A stretch of 5,933 nucleotides of DNA from Geobacter sp. UBA6802 (GTDB lineage Bacteria; Desulfobacterota; Desulfuromonadia; Geobacterales; Pseudopelobacteraceae). A program made the position numbers and the translations under genes. Of the stretch, positions 5,724 to 5,933 are shown piece by piece; position 1 is the first letter of the stretch; every line of letters starts with the position of its first letter. The notes beneath the pieces were generated by a model. The model was not told where the DNA came from, ran no database searches, and saw only the letters and a list, made by a program, of their open reading frames with translations. The stretch is taken from positions 1,197 through 7,129 of the forward strand of contig DKFG01000013.1 in assembly GCA_002452325.1 (NCBI GenBank), read 5' to 3'.

Positions 5724-5933
5724 CGTCGCCCGATCGAGATGGAAGGTTGATGATTCTGCTGGTGGATGATGCCCCCACCAATATCCAGATGTTAAACGAG
5801 ACCCTCAAGGACGGCTATCACCTCTTTTTTGCCACCAACGGCCGTGACGCCCTGCGGATCGCTGCAGAATCCCTGCCTGATCTGATCCTGCTCGACGTCA
5901 TCATGCCGGACATGGACGGCTACGAGGTCTGCC
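5720..5933 (+). CDS. Response regulator, N-terminal receiver domain (3' end outside window)
   Basis: The first 71 codons of a response regulator. The start ATG 5720 overlaps the kinase stop (ATGA) and has AAGGAG 5 bases upstream. The visible part covers the first half or more of a REC domain: acidic pair Asp16/Asp17 in ILLVDDAPTN, and phospho-acceptor Asp59 in LILLDVIMPDMDGYEVC. The switch Thr/Ser and the Lys lie beyond the window. It is the natural receiver of phosphate from His984 of the kinase HPt. Receivers that read VDDxPxN and DxxMPxMDGYEVC are often followed by GGDEF or HD-GYP domains for cyclic-di-GMP turnover, but single-domain and other outputs are possible. The output is therefore undetermined here. 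Confidence 0.92.
   Translation, partial: MTSPDRDGRLMILLVDDAPTNIQMLNETLKDGYHLFFATNGRDALRIAAESLPDLILLDVIMPDMDGYEVC

Noticed and set aside
5365..5808. Reverse-strand open frame crossing the kinase-regulator junction
   Set aside because: Both sense genes are well supported by motifs and an ATGA overlap, and the reverse product has no motif.

Overview
The window looks like chromosomal DNA of a Gram-negative bacterium, most likely a deltaproteobacterium of the Geobacter/Trichlorobacter/Pelobacter type. That placement is an inference from overall protein style: moderately GC-rich codon use, a PlsY acyltransferase, two outer-membrane-type lipoproteins, a large BarA-like hybrid sensor kinase and an adjacent free response regulator. 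No taxon marker is present. No phage, transposon, CRISPR array, tRNA or rRNA signal was seen. Genes are tightly packed, and no gene-free stretch exceeds about 120 bases.

Layout. The left edge (1-270) holds the last 89 codons of plsY, the glycerol-3-phosphate acyltransferase of phospholipid synthesis. After a 66-base gap come two tandem, same-strand lipoprotein genes (337-981 and 999-1586), 17 bases apart. Their mature parts align with each other along most of their length, so they are diverged duplicates. Their function is not recognised. A Nudix hydrolase of the CoA-pyrophosphatase-like type (complement of 1599-2219, or 2267 if the longer start is used) converges on them. A perfect 7-bp inverted repeat covers both stop codons at that junction.

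The Nudix gene and the next gene diverge from a short shared control region (about 2220-2339). It contains overlapping promoter-like elements on both strands and a 10-base inverted repeat with one mismatch. This geometry argues that the longest-ORF starts of both genes are too far upstream.

The dominant gene (2340-5723) encodes a membrane hybrid histidine kinase of about 1127 residues. Its order is TM, helical periplasmic domain, TM, HAMP, PAS, PAS, coiled coil, HisKA, HATPase, REC, HPt and a C-terminal helical tail. Its stop codon overlaps by ATGA with the start of a response regulator gene (5720 onward) that runs off the window. The complete relay His539 to Asp838 to His984 inside the kinase, plus Asp59 of the overlapping regulator, suggests a four-step phosphorelay made by one operon.

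The window is mostly ordinary core and signalling gene content. The points most worth a second look are the lipoprotein pair, the divergent control region, and the unknown output of the relay beyond the right edge.
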